DNA from: Gymnorhina tibicen
Lineage: Eukaryota; Chordata; Aves; Passeriformes; Artamidae
Reading direction: 5' to 3'
Assembly (NCBI GenBank): GCA_013399875.1
Contig: VXAZ01003885.1
Location: 330 to 64,329, forward strand
DNA: 64,000 nt
Shown piece after piece: positions 48,201 through 57,538 of the stretch. Numbering within the stretch: the first letter of the stretch is position 1; each line of letters opens with the position of its first letter. The notes below the pieces were generated by a model. That model made no database searches. It saw only the letters and a program-made list of their open reading frames with translations, and was not told the origin of the DNA. The position numbers were made by a program, and so were the translations under genes.

Positions 48201-51200
48201 GATGTGCCAGGAGAGCACTTGGAATGCCTGCTTGCCTGCATCAGGAATGTGTGCACCATTCCTGGGCAGGAAACACCTGCAGGACAGTCCAGGCACTTGT
48301 TTTCACATATTAAAGGCATTTAAAAATTTTCTTTTCCTTTTTCCCTTTCCATTGCATTGCCTCATGAACCTAAAAAAAGCTTCACCAGGGATGCTGGCAG
48401 ACGAAAGCAAACAGGGGCTAAATAAACTCTCCTCCAGCCAGACATTTCCACAGTGAACATGCCAGATCACACAAACCAGCCACAGGGTCCCAGAGCCAAA
48501 GAGAAATTGTGTCCCTCCAGCCGGAGTCCCGGGCAGGGAGGTAACTGTTGTGGGAGAGAAGTATCCAGCTGGAGACAAAGACAGGAAGTTAATATTTAAG
48601 CATTCAGACAAGGAACAAATGACTTAATTAAATCAATTACAGAGGGAGAAATGGAGCCACTTAGGAAGCGCGTGTAAAGAGACGGTGAGGCTGCTGCGAG
48701 CTCATACAAGAGAAGGAGGAGGGAGAGTTAGCAGGGAAGATAAACGGGCTGGTTTATCCCTGCTGTTAATTAAGAGCTGAGCATTTGCACTGCGCTGAGT
48801 CAGGGTCGAAGCAGCGCTTCCACTCTCTGAACCACGCTCAGTGCCCAAACTGTGGCGGTGTTTGTAACCAGGTGGAGTAAAGGAGGGGCAGATGCTGGGA
48901 TGCTGGGAGGGATGCAGGCAGGACAAAGAGGTGACATAAAGCTTTTCCACACTCCTGAACCTCCCTCACCCTCAACCAACAGCACAAACCCAGCCCCTAT
49001 CCTGCATCTTTCCAGGCTGGGGTCACCCTCCTGACCTTCCTCCCCTCTTCAGATGAGGAATTTCTGCCCGCATGATCCTGCAGTGATCCACCCAAAGAGG
49101 AGAAAAGGGAGCAGCAAAAGGGCTTTCATCCCTGAAGGTCCTCTGCTCTTATTCCTGACTCAGTATGGGGTAGAAATCAAGGCTATTTCCTAGCATAACT
49201 TCCAGTTAAATGACTTTTTCCCTCCCTGCTGCTCTCTCCCCAGATGAAGATGCTTCCAGTGCTGGCCATGGACACCCAACTGGAGCTGTGGCCAGGCTCC
49301 AGGAGAACGGCTCCCAGCTAAAGCCTGTTTGGGTCCAGGACACATCAGACACTGTGTCAGAACTCACTCTGCCTGATAAAAAGCCATCCTTGCTCCAGGA
49401 AGTGTTCCCTGGGGTTCTCTCAACAGGCAACAAGCAATTACAGGCTTTTGTAACAGACTCAGCAGCAACCAACAGGGAAAGCAGGACCTGGAATTCTCCA
49501 CGTGAAGCAGGCGGAAAGTGGCTGACAGCTTTGGGGCAGGAAGGTTTCCTCTGTGAAGCCACTTCAGACATCTCCTTCTGAAGCTTTTAAAGCCTGAATG
49601 TTGGATTTGAAGTCAGCAATACAGGGAGTTAATAGTGTTTAGCCGGTTGGCTGTCACTCCTTGTAAGTAAATAAGCAAATACAAACCCATCTCCCATCTC
49701 AAGCTGTAAAACCCCACGTCAGGGAAAGGCCACTGATGGCTCTGCAGAGTATGAGCTTATCAAGAATAATTAGTTGTCATAACAATTTGCTCTTCCCCAC
49801 ACAACAACAGCAATTTTGCACAGTGGGCACTTCAGCACCGCTCCTGAAAACAGCCTCTGGTCCTGCACTTCAGCCCGTGGAAGCCCTTGGCCATACCCTG
49901 AACATGCCTGGGGAGACGCTCTGCGCTGTGGAAATACACATTTCGACAGCTGAAAGACAAAAGTGAATAACTCAGTAACTCACTTGCTTTTGTTCTTCTC
50001 CCAAACTGTCCCACATTGATGCCACGATTTTCGACACATCCCCAAAGGTGGCGTTGGGGTTTTGCCCTTTGATGGCTGCTTGTGTGTCTCTGAAGAACAG
50101 GGCGTAGGCGGAAACGGGCTTCTGGGGCTCATTGGGGTCCTTCTTTTTCTTCTTCTTTTGGCTTTTGGGCTTTTTGCCCAGGTCTGTTGAGGGTCTTTTC
50201 TCTCCAGTAGCCTGTAAAACCAAGAGAGGAACCTTAGCAGTCAGCTGGAAGTGGTTTGATACAAGTACCTGCTACAGCTATTGAGCCAAGGAGATGAGAG
50301 AGGGAATGGGAAGTGGAGAGGTCCCAGAAGGCAGAGGGGGTAGCAGCCCTCAGGGTCTCTTTGTGCCCCAGGAGCCTCTTGGATCATTGCACAAACTGCT
50401 GGTGGGTGCCTGACCCTGCCTTGGTGCCTCTTGGCAGACCAGCTCATAGCTTGGGTTCTCCCCTTTGTCCCTGCTCCAAGTCTGGGGCTTTCCAGACACT
50501 CATTGTCAGTCACTCTCCTTCCCCACCCTCCTCCCCAGCTCACTCACTCCTTGATCCACTTCTGGGACCTCTCCAAATGCTTTGCTTCCCATCTAGATCA
50601 CATTAGCAGTCCATGCATTTTCCAAACCTGGCTTCCACGTGGTTTCTGATTTCCATCCCAGTGAGCCCCTTTTGCAAGCTGCTCCTGACTTCCCTCACCT
50701 CCCCATTCCAGGAGGGCTGTGAGCACTGACCAAGCAACACCAGCATCACATTAACCATCACACCAGGGCCATCCAGAATTTGCTCCATCCTGCTAACACG
50801 TATGTACCCCTATCCAGAAATATATCCAGGAATTGAACTGTTTTAATTGTATGAATTAAATGCTTTGCACATGTTGTTCACTCCTATGACTGATCGGGGT
50901 GCAGCAGGATGACCAGGAATGGCTGTGTCCAAACTCAGTGCCCAGTGGGTGTTGGAACTCAGGGGAGCAGGACACAGGGAACAGGAACTGGACTTTGTAG
51001 CTGCTCAGCACGAGATGCTGCCACTGGGCTGGGAAGTGAAACAGCAAGGCTGGAAACAAGGATGCTTCCACTGAAGGCAGCATGGAAAGGAGATCCTATC
51101 TCCCTTGGGATGCCCTGTGCAGTGTATTAGGAAAAGGTTCTTCCCCCAGAGGGTGCTGGGCACTGCCCAGGCTCCCCAGGGAATGGGCACGGCCCTGAGG

Positions 51201-54200
51201 CTGCCAGAGCTCCAGGAGCGTTTGGACACCGCTGCCAGGGATGCCCAGGGTGGGGTTGTTGGGGTGTCTGGGCAGGGCCAGGAGCTGGACTGGATGATCC
51301 TGTGGGTCCAACTCATAATATTCTATGATTCTATGAATACAGTGGACTGCAGAAGCCTCCATGGGAGGATGTGCAAAGGAAAAGACCCTGGAAAACACCT
51401 GGATTCCCATCAAAGCTCTCAACGCATTAACTGTGGCCAGTGAAAGCTCGCTCTGCAAGGAAGCACCATTATCCTTATTTTATAGTGAAGGAAAACCGAA
51501 ATACACACAAAATACACCAGATGACAGAGAATAAAAACACTGGCTGCATCTCTGCATCCTTGAGGGCAAACAGGACACCAGCCCCTCCACCTGCAGGCCC
51601 CGAGTTCAAGGCACTACCATCAGCTGCACAGGTTGTTGAATTGCTTGGGAAGACACACATCTAAACACCAAGATCTTGTGAAAACTGTGCCTCCAGCTGA
51701 GCTGGGGACAAACAGCCTCTTCTCCTGATGGATTTGTCAATTTGAGCACATGCTTGGCAGTGCCAGGATTTAAGAGCCTTCCCTTCAGCTGGCACAGGCC
51801 AGGCACGGGGAGGAAAGGGCAGCAGCATTCCTGTTGTCCTCTCTGCAGCTCTTGACTGGTCATTAATTTCAGTATCAGCGCAGTGACATTTGTCAAACAG
51901 ACAGTGACCATTAGTGAATGAGCAGAGAGACCAAAAAAATCGCATTTAATTTAAAATTGCCCAATTGGGCTTGAATGGGAGGCCTGGAGGTGAAAGGCCA
52001 TCTTATTAGGAGGAAAAAAAATGCATGACAGGGCTTCAACCCATTAGGAAGTGAGATGGTATTTTAACTAACTGTGATCCTGTTTGATTCAGTGGAGTGC
52101 TGTGGGGGACCTGCTCCCACACAGCCACTGACCAAGCCAAGGAGCTGGACCAGCAGTACCACAACCCCAGCTGGATTTACAGCTCAGGCAGCACCAAAGA
52201 GCACATGGGATTCAAGGAAAACAGATGCTGCAAGGCTGCCCGGAGCCACCAGTCCCCAGCAGGGAGCAGAGCAGATCAGGATTTGGTATTCATGGGGTTT
52301 TCCAGGTGTGACGCGCACCTGGGATGAGACAACAGCCTGGGCCTGGACCTCAGAAGAGGCTTGACCAACCTGAACCATGTTCATGGCTAAAGTCAACCCC
52401 CGGTGAGCCAGTGCCTCGTTGCCCCAGAGCATCTACACAAGGGTCACCCCCATGGTCAAAGGGACCAGGGAGGCTCGGGCAGGGGGATGAAGAGCATGGC
52501 CACCTGCACATGGTGGCCACCAGCATTGGACCTGCCCTGGAGAGACAGCAGAAGGTCTGTTTGATGGCAGATGTGGACTGGGGCAATGATGTGAGCCCAG
52601 AAACTTGGTGCCTTCTTAGACGTTGAATCCAGGAAGAGCTGAAACCTCATGGACACCGTGATTTTAATAACTATGGAGAGTGGCCACTAATCCAGCTGGA
52701 AATTGGGCTGTAACCACCTCTCCCTTCCATGCATGTGCACCCGCCCCCCAAGCTGTGAAGCAGGTAAATGCACCAGTGAGGCTCAGAGACCTCTGAAATT
52801 CATAAGCTCCCTGGCTCAGGAGGACCAGCTGGACCTGAAGGACCTGCTGGCATCAAACTCATTTCTTTAACGTGTGACCTTCTCGCTCACAAGATTAATT
52901 TCTGCTTGTTACATGTTGTTTTGATGCCTTGTTGCAGAAAAGCCCTTAATGGCCAGGTGAAAAATGACTGATGGGTGAAGGCAGCAGCTGTGCAGACAGA
53001 GAAAGCAAACAGAAACCTGCAGGCCACAACGTGGGTCTGCTGCTTTCCTTACACTCAGCATTTCCTCCTCCATCAAACACCTCACTCCCACCAGTTTGGG
53101 GGCTTTACAGGGCAGAAGAATGAGAGGGATTGCCTTAAGGATTAGGAAAAAATCTAATCTCTGCAAGCTGTCATCATCTGGACATCTCCAAACTCTTCCT
53201 ACCCCATGGGCACCACTGGCTCAAGAAAACAGAAGATCCAACCCCAAAGCTATGTCCTCCTCAGGGACTCTTGGGTGGCTGACAGGAAAGCTGGGTGATG
53301 CTGGTGGAGGCAGAGTAACAGAACCTGGTGTGTCACTAAACTGAAACTCATTTTCTCCTGACATGAAAGATTTCAGCTCCCAGGTCATTGCCTGGAGCCT
53401 TGTGACACAGGCTTTGGGAGATGGCAGACCATGGGATCCAGCAGCACAACCCATCCCACAGTGAGCCCCGAACATGGAATCACAGAGTTTGAAAAATTCC
53501 ATTTGTTTTTAACCTTGTGTAACCCTTCTTTTACAATTTTATCCACTGAAGCTGTTCACCCACACGAGCACTCTGCTTTGAAATGCCCCAGTCTGAAGTG
53601 AAACCTGCCAGTGGATTAAAAACTACAGGATTGATGGGAATCCATTTTCCTGGATTTCTGTGGGCAGGGAAAGGTTTTTGCTCAGCCCTAGCATTTTCCT
53701 AGTTTTCCAGCCCGTGCACTGTTTGCTGCTCTGGTTATACACTCAAACCCTGTCACAACAGTGTATTTCGGTGGGACAAGGTTACAACACCAGTGCCTTG
53801 GGTCAGCACCTTCCAGGAGAAGGTTTTCCATGGAAGGCTTTAATCAGAGTCCCCAGGGAGCCCAGCAATTCACCTGCAGGCACAGAGGCACTGTGATTGC
53901 TGCAGTTTGCTCTCAGTAAATAACAGCCACAGACTCCTGGAACACAGCGCGTGTTGTTTGGCTTTGCTGCTGCATTTGGAGAGAGATCGACAAAAACCAA
54001 GATGTGCCCAAACCCCCAGGAATTCCTTGGGTTTGTTGGTGTCACACTCAGCAGCAGTTGTGTTGGCTGTAGAGACCATTTGGGACATTGCTGACTACTT
54101 AAAAAATCACCTGGGTGAACTAAAAGGCAGAAGACTCTTCCTCTTTTAATTCCTGTTTATTTTCCTTAGCAAGCCATGTTCGATGGGCTCGGTTTAATAC

Positions 54201-54796
54201 CGCCATGAGTTCCTTTCCTGTTTCAGTCTCCTCTACCCACACCAGAAATCTAATTTAGCTCCAAGCATTTGCAGACCCTTAGCCCTGAACCTGCTTTTCT
54301 CATCGTAATCATCGTCCCAGGAAATTCTGTAGCCTGATGGACCTGGTAAAACGTGGAGACAGAAGAACAACTCGGATCTCCAAACCTGCTGTGTGAGTGC
54401 CAGCCTGCCATGCTGGGCCTCACCCTAGGCTGGGAACAGTGCCCACATCCTTGGGAAAGTCTTCCACTATAAATACAAAAATAAGACCAGCAGTCCATGC
54501 TCTTTAGGACAATGAAAAACGCCAGTGCCCCTTAAACCCGGCACGACCGCACGTACCTTATAATGCGACTCAGTCTCCTCTTCCTGAGTGGAACTGGAGG
54601 GAGATGGGGTGGCAGACTTGCTTCCCGGGGGCGAGGGGGAGCCGTGGGTGACCCCGCTCCGGATCCCCATCTGGGAGATGAGCTGGGACTGGCTGAGGGT
54701 GCCCATGGGGCCGCCCAGCATCCCGGGCCGGTTGAGCAGCGGCACTTGGCGGTTGGACTCGTAGGACGTGGCGTCCGAGTGCACCATCTCCTGGAT
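30168..54796 (-). CDS. TOX2: TOX2 HMG-box transcription factor, C-terminal 374 residues (six exons)
   Basis: TOX2 belongs to the TOX subfamily of nuclear HMG-box proteins that bind DNA and regulate transcription in lymphoid and other tissues. Six exons on the - strand (54796-54557, 50211-49984, 40196-40116, 37943-37536, 36267-36137, 30204-30168) total 1125 nt with stop and keep one frame. In order they encode the region before the HMG box ([31 protein letters not shown]), a Lys-rich nuclear localisation signal and single HMG box, a Pro/Ser/Gln-rich tail, and a C-terminus [11 protein letters not shown] typical of the family. The residues around the HMG box and the LISQMGIRS block point to TOX2 rather than TOX, TOX3 or TOX4. 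The N-terminal exons are upstream of the window, so the next intron is over 9.2 kb. Introns within the window measure 4345, 9787, 2172, 1268 and 5932 bp. Confidence 0.93.
30330..30825 (+). mobile_element. probable LTR (3' part), ends unresolved
   Basis: Promoter/poly(A)-like order: AACTTATAAAACTGTG (TATA-like, about 30670), CCAATAAAGATCC (about 30747), then AAAGTGTGTGTTGCTTCATT, a pattern seen at the R-U5 end of avian ERV LTRs and echoed in the LTR at 39760. No matching target duplication was found, so boundaries are guesses. It is antisense to TOX2, in its last intron. Confidence 0.5.
30873..31255 (-). repeat. CR1 LINE fragment interrupted by a telomere-like insert
   Basis: Reverse-oriented CR1: ATTTAGGTTGGAAAAGCCCT, CTGCCCTGGGCAGCTCTTCC, GACCCCCACCTGGCTACACC. 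It resumes after the insert with GTAGTTGTAGACAGCGAGAA, which is colinear CR1 sequence. Confidence 0.88.
31168..31222. repeat. interstitial telomere-like (CCCTAA)n insert
   Basis: Degenerate vertebrate telomere repeat: ACCTAACCCTAACCCTAGG, then a TAACACTAACTCTAACCCTA stretch. It is flanked by TTTCAGG at 31161-31167 and again at 31223-31229. Confidence 0.85.
31256..33647. other. TOX2 intron, mostly unique
   Basis: No CR1. AT-rich 31970-32070 holds several ATTA/TAAT sites. 32270-33060 is visibly purine-rich on the + strand. No alternative exon is recognised. Confidence 0.4.
33648..33905 (-). repeat. CR1 LINE 3' fragment
   Basis: Reverse-oriented copy from ATCATGGAATCACAGAGTGG through CCTTGGACACTGCCAGGG to CCCCTTGTCCCATCATTCC. 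A small part of the core is missing near 33710. Confidence 0.93.
33906..35462. other. TOX2 intron, nothing recognised
   Basis: Unique intronic sequence. A weak MIR-like string GGGGAAACTGAGGCTGCAGC lies near 34010, too short to call. Confidence 0.4.
35463..35860 (-). repeat. CR1 LINE fragment (about 400 bp)
   Basis: Reverse-oriented copy from AGAATCATGGAATGGGTTGG through CCTTGGACACTTCCAGGG and CCCCCTTGTCCTATCACTAT to AGTACTGGAAGACCACATC. Confidence 0.94.
35908..35937. repeat. A-rich run
   Basis: Nearly pure A with a single interrupting G, in TOX2 intron just downstream of a CR1 copy. Confidence 0.9.
36137..36267 (-). CDS. TOX2: TOX2 penultimate coding exon
   Basis: 131 nt (43 codons plus two bases), from [10 protein letters not shown] to CGVNHC and AG. 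The acceptor CACCCCGCAG is normal. At the 3' end the only position that joins in frame to the last exon is CAG followed by GCCAGT, a GC donor. If the intron is retained, the frame adds nine residues (RPVDKIAHC) and stops. Confidence 0.88.
37050..37465 (-). repeat. CR1 LINE fragment in TOX2 intron
   Basis: Reverse-oriented copy: GGTGATTTAGGTTGGAGGAG, AACCATTAACCCAGCACTGC, CCCTGGGAGCAGAGCCCGAC, TTTTCTCCAGGCTGAGCCCC. It lies about 70 bp from the end of the Pro-rich TOX2 exon. Confidence 0.94.
37536..37943 (-). CDS. TOX2: TOX2 exon: Pro/Gln/Ser-rich tail
   Basis: 136 codons from [18 protein letters not shown] to NASPPGQQ, with acceptor TTTCCCTCAG and donor GTGCGT. The low-complexity region is rich in Pro, Ser, Gln and Leu, including [11 protein letters not shown] and [10 protein letters not shown], and is likely an activation-type segment. 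The open frame runs on past the donor into the adjacent CR1 copy, which is not coding. Confidence 0.95.
37944..39753. other. TOX2 intron, nothing recognised
   Basis: Unique intronic sequence between the last HMG exon's LTR and the Pro-rich exon. No alternative exon is recognised. Confidence 0.4.
39760..40096 (+). mobile_element. solo LTR 20 bp from a TOX2 splice donor
   Basis: A 337-bp element with terminal inverted TGTGG...CCACA, flanked by a perfect 6-bp duplication TCCCTG (39754-39759 and 40097-40102). On the + strand it has two CCAAT boxes (about 39955 and 39986), a TATA-like ACATATAAG (about 40007) and an ATTAAA near 40030, so it reads opposite to TOX2. A 6-bp duplication fits the ERVK-type class. 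No internal genes remain. Confidence 0.88.
40116..40196 (-). CDS. TOX2: TOX2 exon: end of HMG box
   Basis: 27 codons ([20 protein letters not shown], then RASLVSK) between acceptor CCTTTCAG and donor GTACAG (40115-40110). The exon supplies helix 3 of the HMG box. A solo LTR begins only 20 bp into the downstream intron, see 39760-40096. Confidence 0.97.
40197..41277. other. TOX2 intron with a short CR1 tail
   Basis: Unique intronic sequence apart from a sense CR1 3' tip at about 40550-40607 (CTTTAAAGTCCCTTCCAACT, then CCATTCTATGATTCTGTGA). Confidence 0.6.
41278..41536 (+). repeat. CR1 LINE 3' fragment with internal duplication
   Basis: Sense copy from GGATGATTTAGGCTGGACAT through GGAACAGGTTGCCCAGGGAA to CCACAATTCTCTG. 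A 23-bp unit (41445-41467) is repeated exactly at 41468-41490. Confidence 0.9.
41984..42066 (-). repeat. CR1 LINE 3' fragment
   Basis: Short reverse-oriented 3' end: GTTTGGGTTGGAAGGGACCT, then GGGCAGGGACACCTTCCAC. Confidence 0.9.
42796..42985 (-). repeat. CR1 LINE 3' fragment
   Basis: Reverse-oriented copy from AGAATCCCAGAATGGTTTG to CTTCTCTGGGCAGCCTGTGC. Confidence 0.93.
43140..43640. promoter_or_regulatory. candidate conserved non-coding element in TOX2 intron
   Basis: AT-rich, repeat-free block with many homeodomain-type TAAT/ATTA cores (TTCTAATTAAATC, GTTAATTAGAG, CATTAGTCATTAAG). It ends in a short CpG-bearing segment near 43580. Regulatory function is an inference from composition only. 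Confidence 0.3.
43910..44205 (+). repeat. old, diverged CR1 3' fragment
   Basis: Only the frame of a CR1 remains (CAAGGGAAATGTTGGGTAAG, AAGACATTGCCTGGG), with the tail TCCTTTCTATGATTCCATGA. Confidence 0.65.
44206..49983. other. TOX2 intron, largely unique
   Basis: The longest repeat-poor part of the gene. A T run at 46488-46502 and a purine-rich block at 46780-46940 are the main landmarks. A 249-codon open frame (46950-47699) looks accidental. No alternative exon is recognised. Confidence 0.45.
49984..50211 (-). CDS. TOX2: TOX2 exon: nuclear localisation signal and first part of HMG box
   Basis: Exactly 76 codons between acceptor TTTTACAG and donor GTGAGT. Residues 13-24 are the Lys-rich signal ([12 protein letters not shown]). 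The HMG box starts at residue 25 with [18 protein letters not shown] and runs on through [17 protein letters not shown] to the exon end EEQKQ. Helix 1 and most of helix 2 are encoded here. Confidence 0.97.
50212..51114. other. TOX2 intron, nothing recognised
   Basis: Unique intronic sequence next to the HMG exon. Confidence 0.4.
51115..51345 (+). repeat. CR1 LINE 3' fragment (variant tail)
   Basis: Sense copy with AGGTTCTTCCCCCAGAGGGT, GAGCGTTTGGACACCGCTGC, GGGCCAGGAGCTGGACTGG and the tail ATATTCTATGATTCTATGAA. It is the best preserved member of the subtype also seen at 7485. Confidence 0.93.
51346..54556. other. TOX2 intron, nothing recognised
   Basis: Unique intronic sequence with no CR1 copy and no recognised exon. 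Confidence 0.45.
54557..54796 (-). CDS. TOX2: TOX2 exon before the HMG box
   Basis: Exactly 80 codons, from [15 protein letters not shown] to EEETESHYK. The acceptor CTTCTCACTCAG precedes it and the donor GTACGT follows (54556-54551). The region is Ser/Pro-rich with the conserved [13 protein letters not shown] block. It is GC-rich relative to the surrounding intron. Confidence 0.95.
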
Positions 54797-54827
54797 CTGA
54801 GTGAGAAGGAGATCACTCGTGACTACA

Positions 54828-54853
54828 AAATTCATTCATTTATTTATTTATTT
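54828..54853. repeat. short (TTCA)n/(TTTA)n array
   Basis: A few CATT and TTTA units lie about 30 bp upstream of the acceptor of the TOX2 exon at 54796. Confidence 0.8.
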
Positions 54854-55136
54854 GCCATACTGTCAAATCACTTTAAGACTGATTTATTGTTTAAATTGTT
54901 CTACGCAGCTGGGAAAGTTTTCCTTGCGCTCCCTTCCAAACAAGGCAAGAGCTGGGCACCGTGCACCCATTGCTGTGCCCATGAGGTGCTAAATCAGCTT
55001 TTTGTGTGGGTCTGTGTGCCCAGAAAGTGCCCCTGCCTGCTTCAGGGACCACTGGTGGCTGGCACCTACCAGGGGTCTGAAAAAAGGGTTCATAAATGAG
55101 CAATTTATGGCCAAATCACCAGGAGAAGGGAAGGTC

Positions 55137-55520
55137 CTCCAAGCCCTGTCCAACCTGGCCTTGGACACTTCCAGGTTTGGGGCAGCCACAGCTGCTCTGG
55201 GCACCCTGTGCCAGGGCCTCACCACCCTCACAAGGAAGAATTTCTTCCTAATATTCCATCTAAACCTACCCTCCTATAACTTAAAACCATTCCTCCTTTT
55301 CCTGTCACTCCAGGCCCTTGTCCCAAGTCCCTCTCCAGTTCTCCTGGAGCCCCTTTAGGCTCTGGAAGGGGCTCTAATATTTCCCCAGAGCCTTCTCTTC
55401 TCCAGGTGAAGCCTCCCAGCTCTCCCAGACTGGCTACAGAGCAGAGGGGCTCCAGCTTTTGGAGCATCTTCATGGCCTCCTCTGGGCTCATTCCAGCAGG
55501 TCCATCCCCTGTACACCAAG
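55137..55520 (-). repeat. CR1 LINE fragment (about 380 bp)
   Basis: Reverse-oriented copy from CAAGCCCTGTCCAACCTGGC through GGGCCTCACCACCCTCACAA and CTTCTCTTCTCCAGGTGAAG to GGCCTCCTCTGGGCTCATTC. Confidence 0.94.
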
Positions 55521-55535
55521 AAGCAAATAAGGGAT

Positions 55536-55613
55536 GAGGTGAGATGAGATGAGATGAGATGAGATGAGATGAGATGAGATGAGATGAGATGAGATGAGGT
55601 GAGATGAGATGAG
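55536..55613. repeat. pentanucleotide microsatellite (GAGAT)n
   Basis: About 15 tandem GAGAT units with two GAGGT variants begin about 15 bp after the CR1 copy. Confidence 0.97.
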
Positions 55614-57244
55614 GACAAACCCTGTTTTTTTCTGTGCCAAGACCCCATTTCCAGTTTTTTCTGAATGCCCCATTTTCCCCCAGGATCCATCCTTGCTGAT
55701 CTGGTAGAGCTTGGCTCCTGCACAGCCTCATCCAGCCACGGAGTGTGAGGGAGGCAAACCCTATCTGAAATGTTTTCCAGACTTTTCCCCTTTTACATTA
55801 ATCTGATAAATGCTAACATGAGTTTAAAGACCCGAGCTCCCAGTCGGCCCGCTGAGGTGCAATCTCTCGTTAGCAGGGGAGCTTTGCCAACTCCATCAGC
55901 AGCACACACGCAGAAGGAAACCCAGGGAAGACATGTGAGGGCTCCATAGGCTTCAGAGGACATAAATCCAAATGCAAACCCAGATTTACTGCTGCAGGCC
56001 AGGAATCAAGAGCTTTACACCACACCTGACAGAATGTTCTGCTCTCCTTTGGACTCTCCATCAGTAGAGGAGCAGTGTCAGGGGAACAGATTTCCCTGTA
56101 TCTGCCCTTTTCCTGTATTAATTGTTAAGTGAAGGGATTTAACTCATAGGAATTAAATTTATTCCTGCATTTCATCAGCACAATTCTGACTGAGGCTGAC
56201 TTAGGGGCCACACTGAATTGCTGCCCTTGGCTTTGGTGGTGTCAAGGAGGCAGCAGGGCTGGCTCTGCTTAGAGGCACAGGGGCACAGAGCTTAACTATG
56301 CTTTGGTTAGGAGCATGGAGCTTAACTATGGCGAGTTTTTTGTGCCCTTAAAACCTTATTATGTGCCTGTGAAACCTAATTATGTGCCTTATTGCAGAGC
56401 TCTGGTGTCTCCTGGTCATAAAGACATCGAGGATGGTGCAGCCATGGGGATGGACACCAGGCTTGGGCAGCACAGGAGGCACCAGAGAGGCAATTTTTGC
56501 GTTTACAACTGGATTTGCAGAAGTCATGGGAATGGCCTGGGTGAGACAGGCAGCGACGGGGACCATGCAACGTGGGGACACAGCACCCATCTGCCGAGAA
56601 GCCAGCCATTCCCAAATTCCAGCCAAAAAGTGTCTTGGTTTTTGTCAGTTTAATCCAGACCTTTCATGTTGGAGAAGATCTGCCAGCTGCTAAGGAAAAG
56701 AATAATTTATTGTCCTTATTTTAAATTTAAATGAAGGGAAAGTTTAGAAGACGGGTGTTGGAGAAATGGGGAAGACTACGAGACGTGGCTTCAAAAATTC
56801 TGAAATTTAAAATAGCATGCTCACGTTTGAAGCACGGAAGTCTCCTGAGGAAATACTGTATCAAGACAACTTTTTGGGAAACTTTTATTATGTGGCCAAT
56901 AGACCACAATGGCTCCGTTTATCTATTAAATATGTAATCATACACTTTTTCTTTACAGTGCATGTTATTTATGCATCAGAGCAGAACAAGTCCAGGAGTG
57001 CAATTATGCATATGGGCCATGTGTTGTAAATGCCTCCGAAAATTTGTAGAAAAAACCAGGAACCTGAGCCTGGCTCAGAGAACCCCTCCAGAAGCCCCTT
57101 GCTCACAACAACCCCATCACAGACCCCTCCTGAGTAGCAGAGATGCAGCATTTGTGCTAGGACATCTTCCTCCGAGGATATCTTAGCGAGATGCCTCCTC
57201 CCAATTTCTTTACAGCAGCAAAGGGACCCCATAAGACCAGACTT
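55614..57244. other. TOX2 intron, nothing recognised
   Basis: Unique intronic sequence. It is AT-rich around 56700-56960. Confidence 0.4.
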
Positions 57245-57538
57245 TTAATCAGGGCCTGTGGTGACAGGACAAGGGGGAATGGTTTTAAACTAAAAGAGGG
57301 TTGATTTAGGTTAGATATAAAGTAGAAGTTTTTTTACAGTGAAGGTGGTAAAACACAGGCAAAGGGTGCCCAGAGAAGCTGTGACTGTCCCTGGATCCCT
57401 GGCAGTGCCCAAAGCCAGGTTGGACGGGGCTTGGACAACGTGGGACAGTGGAAGGTGTCCCTGCCCATGGCAGGGGTGGCACTGAATGGCCTTTAAGGGT
57501 CCCTCCCAACCCAAAGCATTCTACAATTTTATGATAAA
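57245..57538 (+). repeat. CR1 LINE 3' fragment
   Basis: Sense copy from GTGGTGACAGGACAAGGGGG through GTGCCCAGAGAAGCTGTGAC to CATTCTACAATTTTATGAT. Confidence 0.94.

Noticed and set aside
55228..55731. Open frames with repeated HLISS-type residues on the - strand
   Set aside because: These are translations of the GAGAT microsatellite and a CR1 copy.
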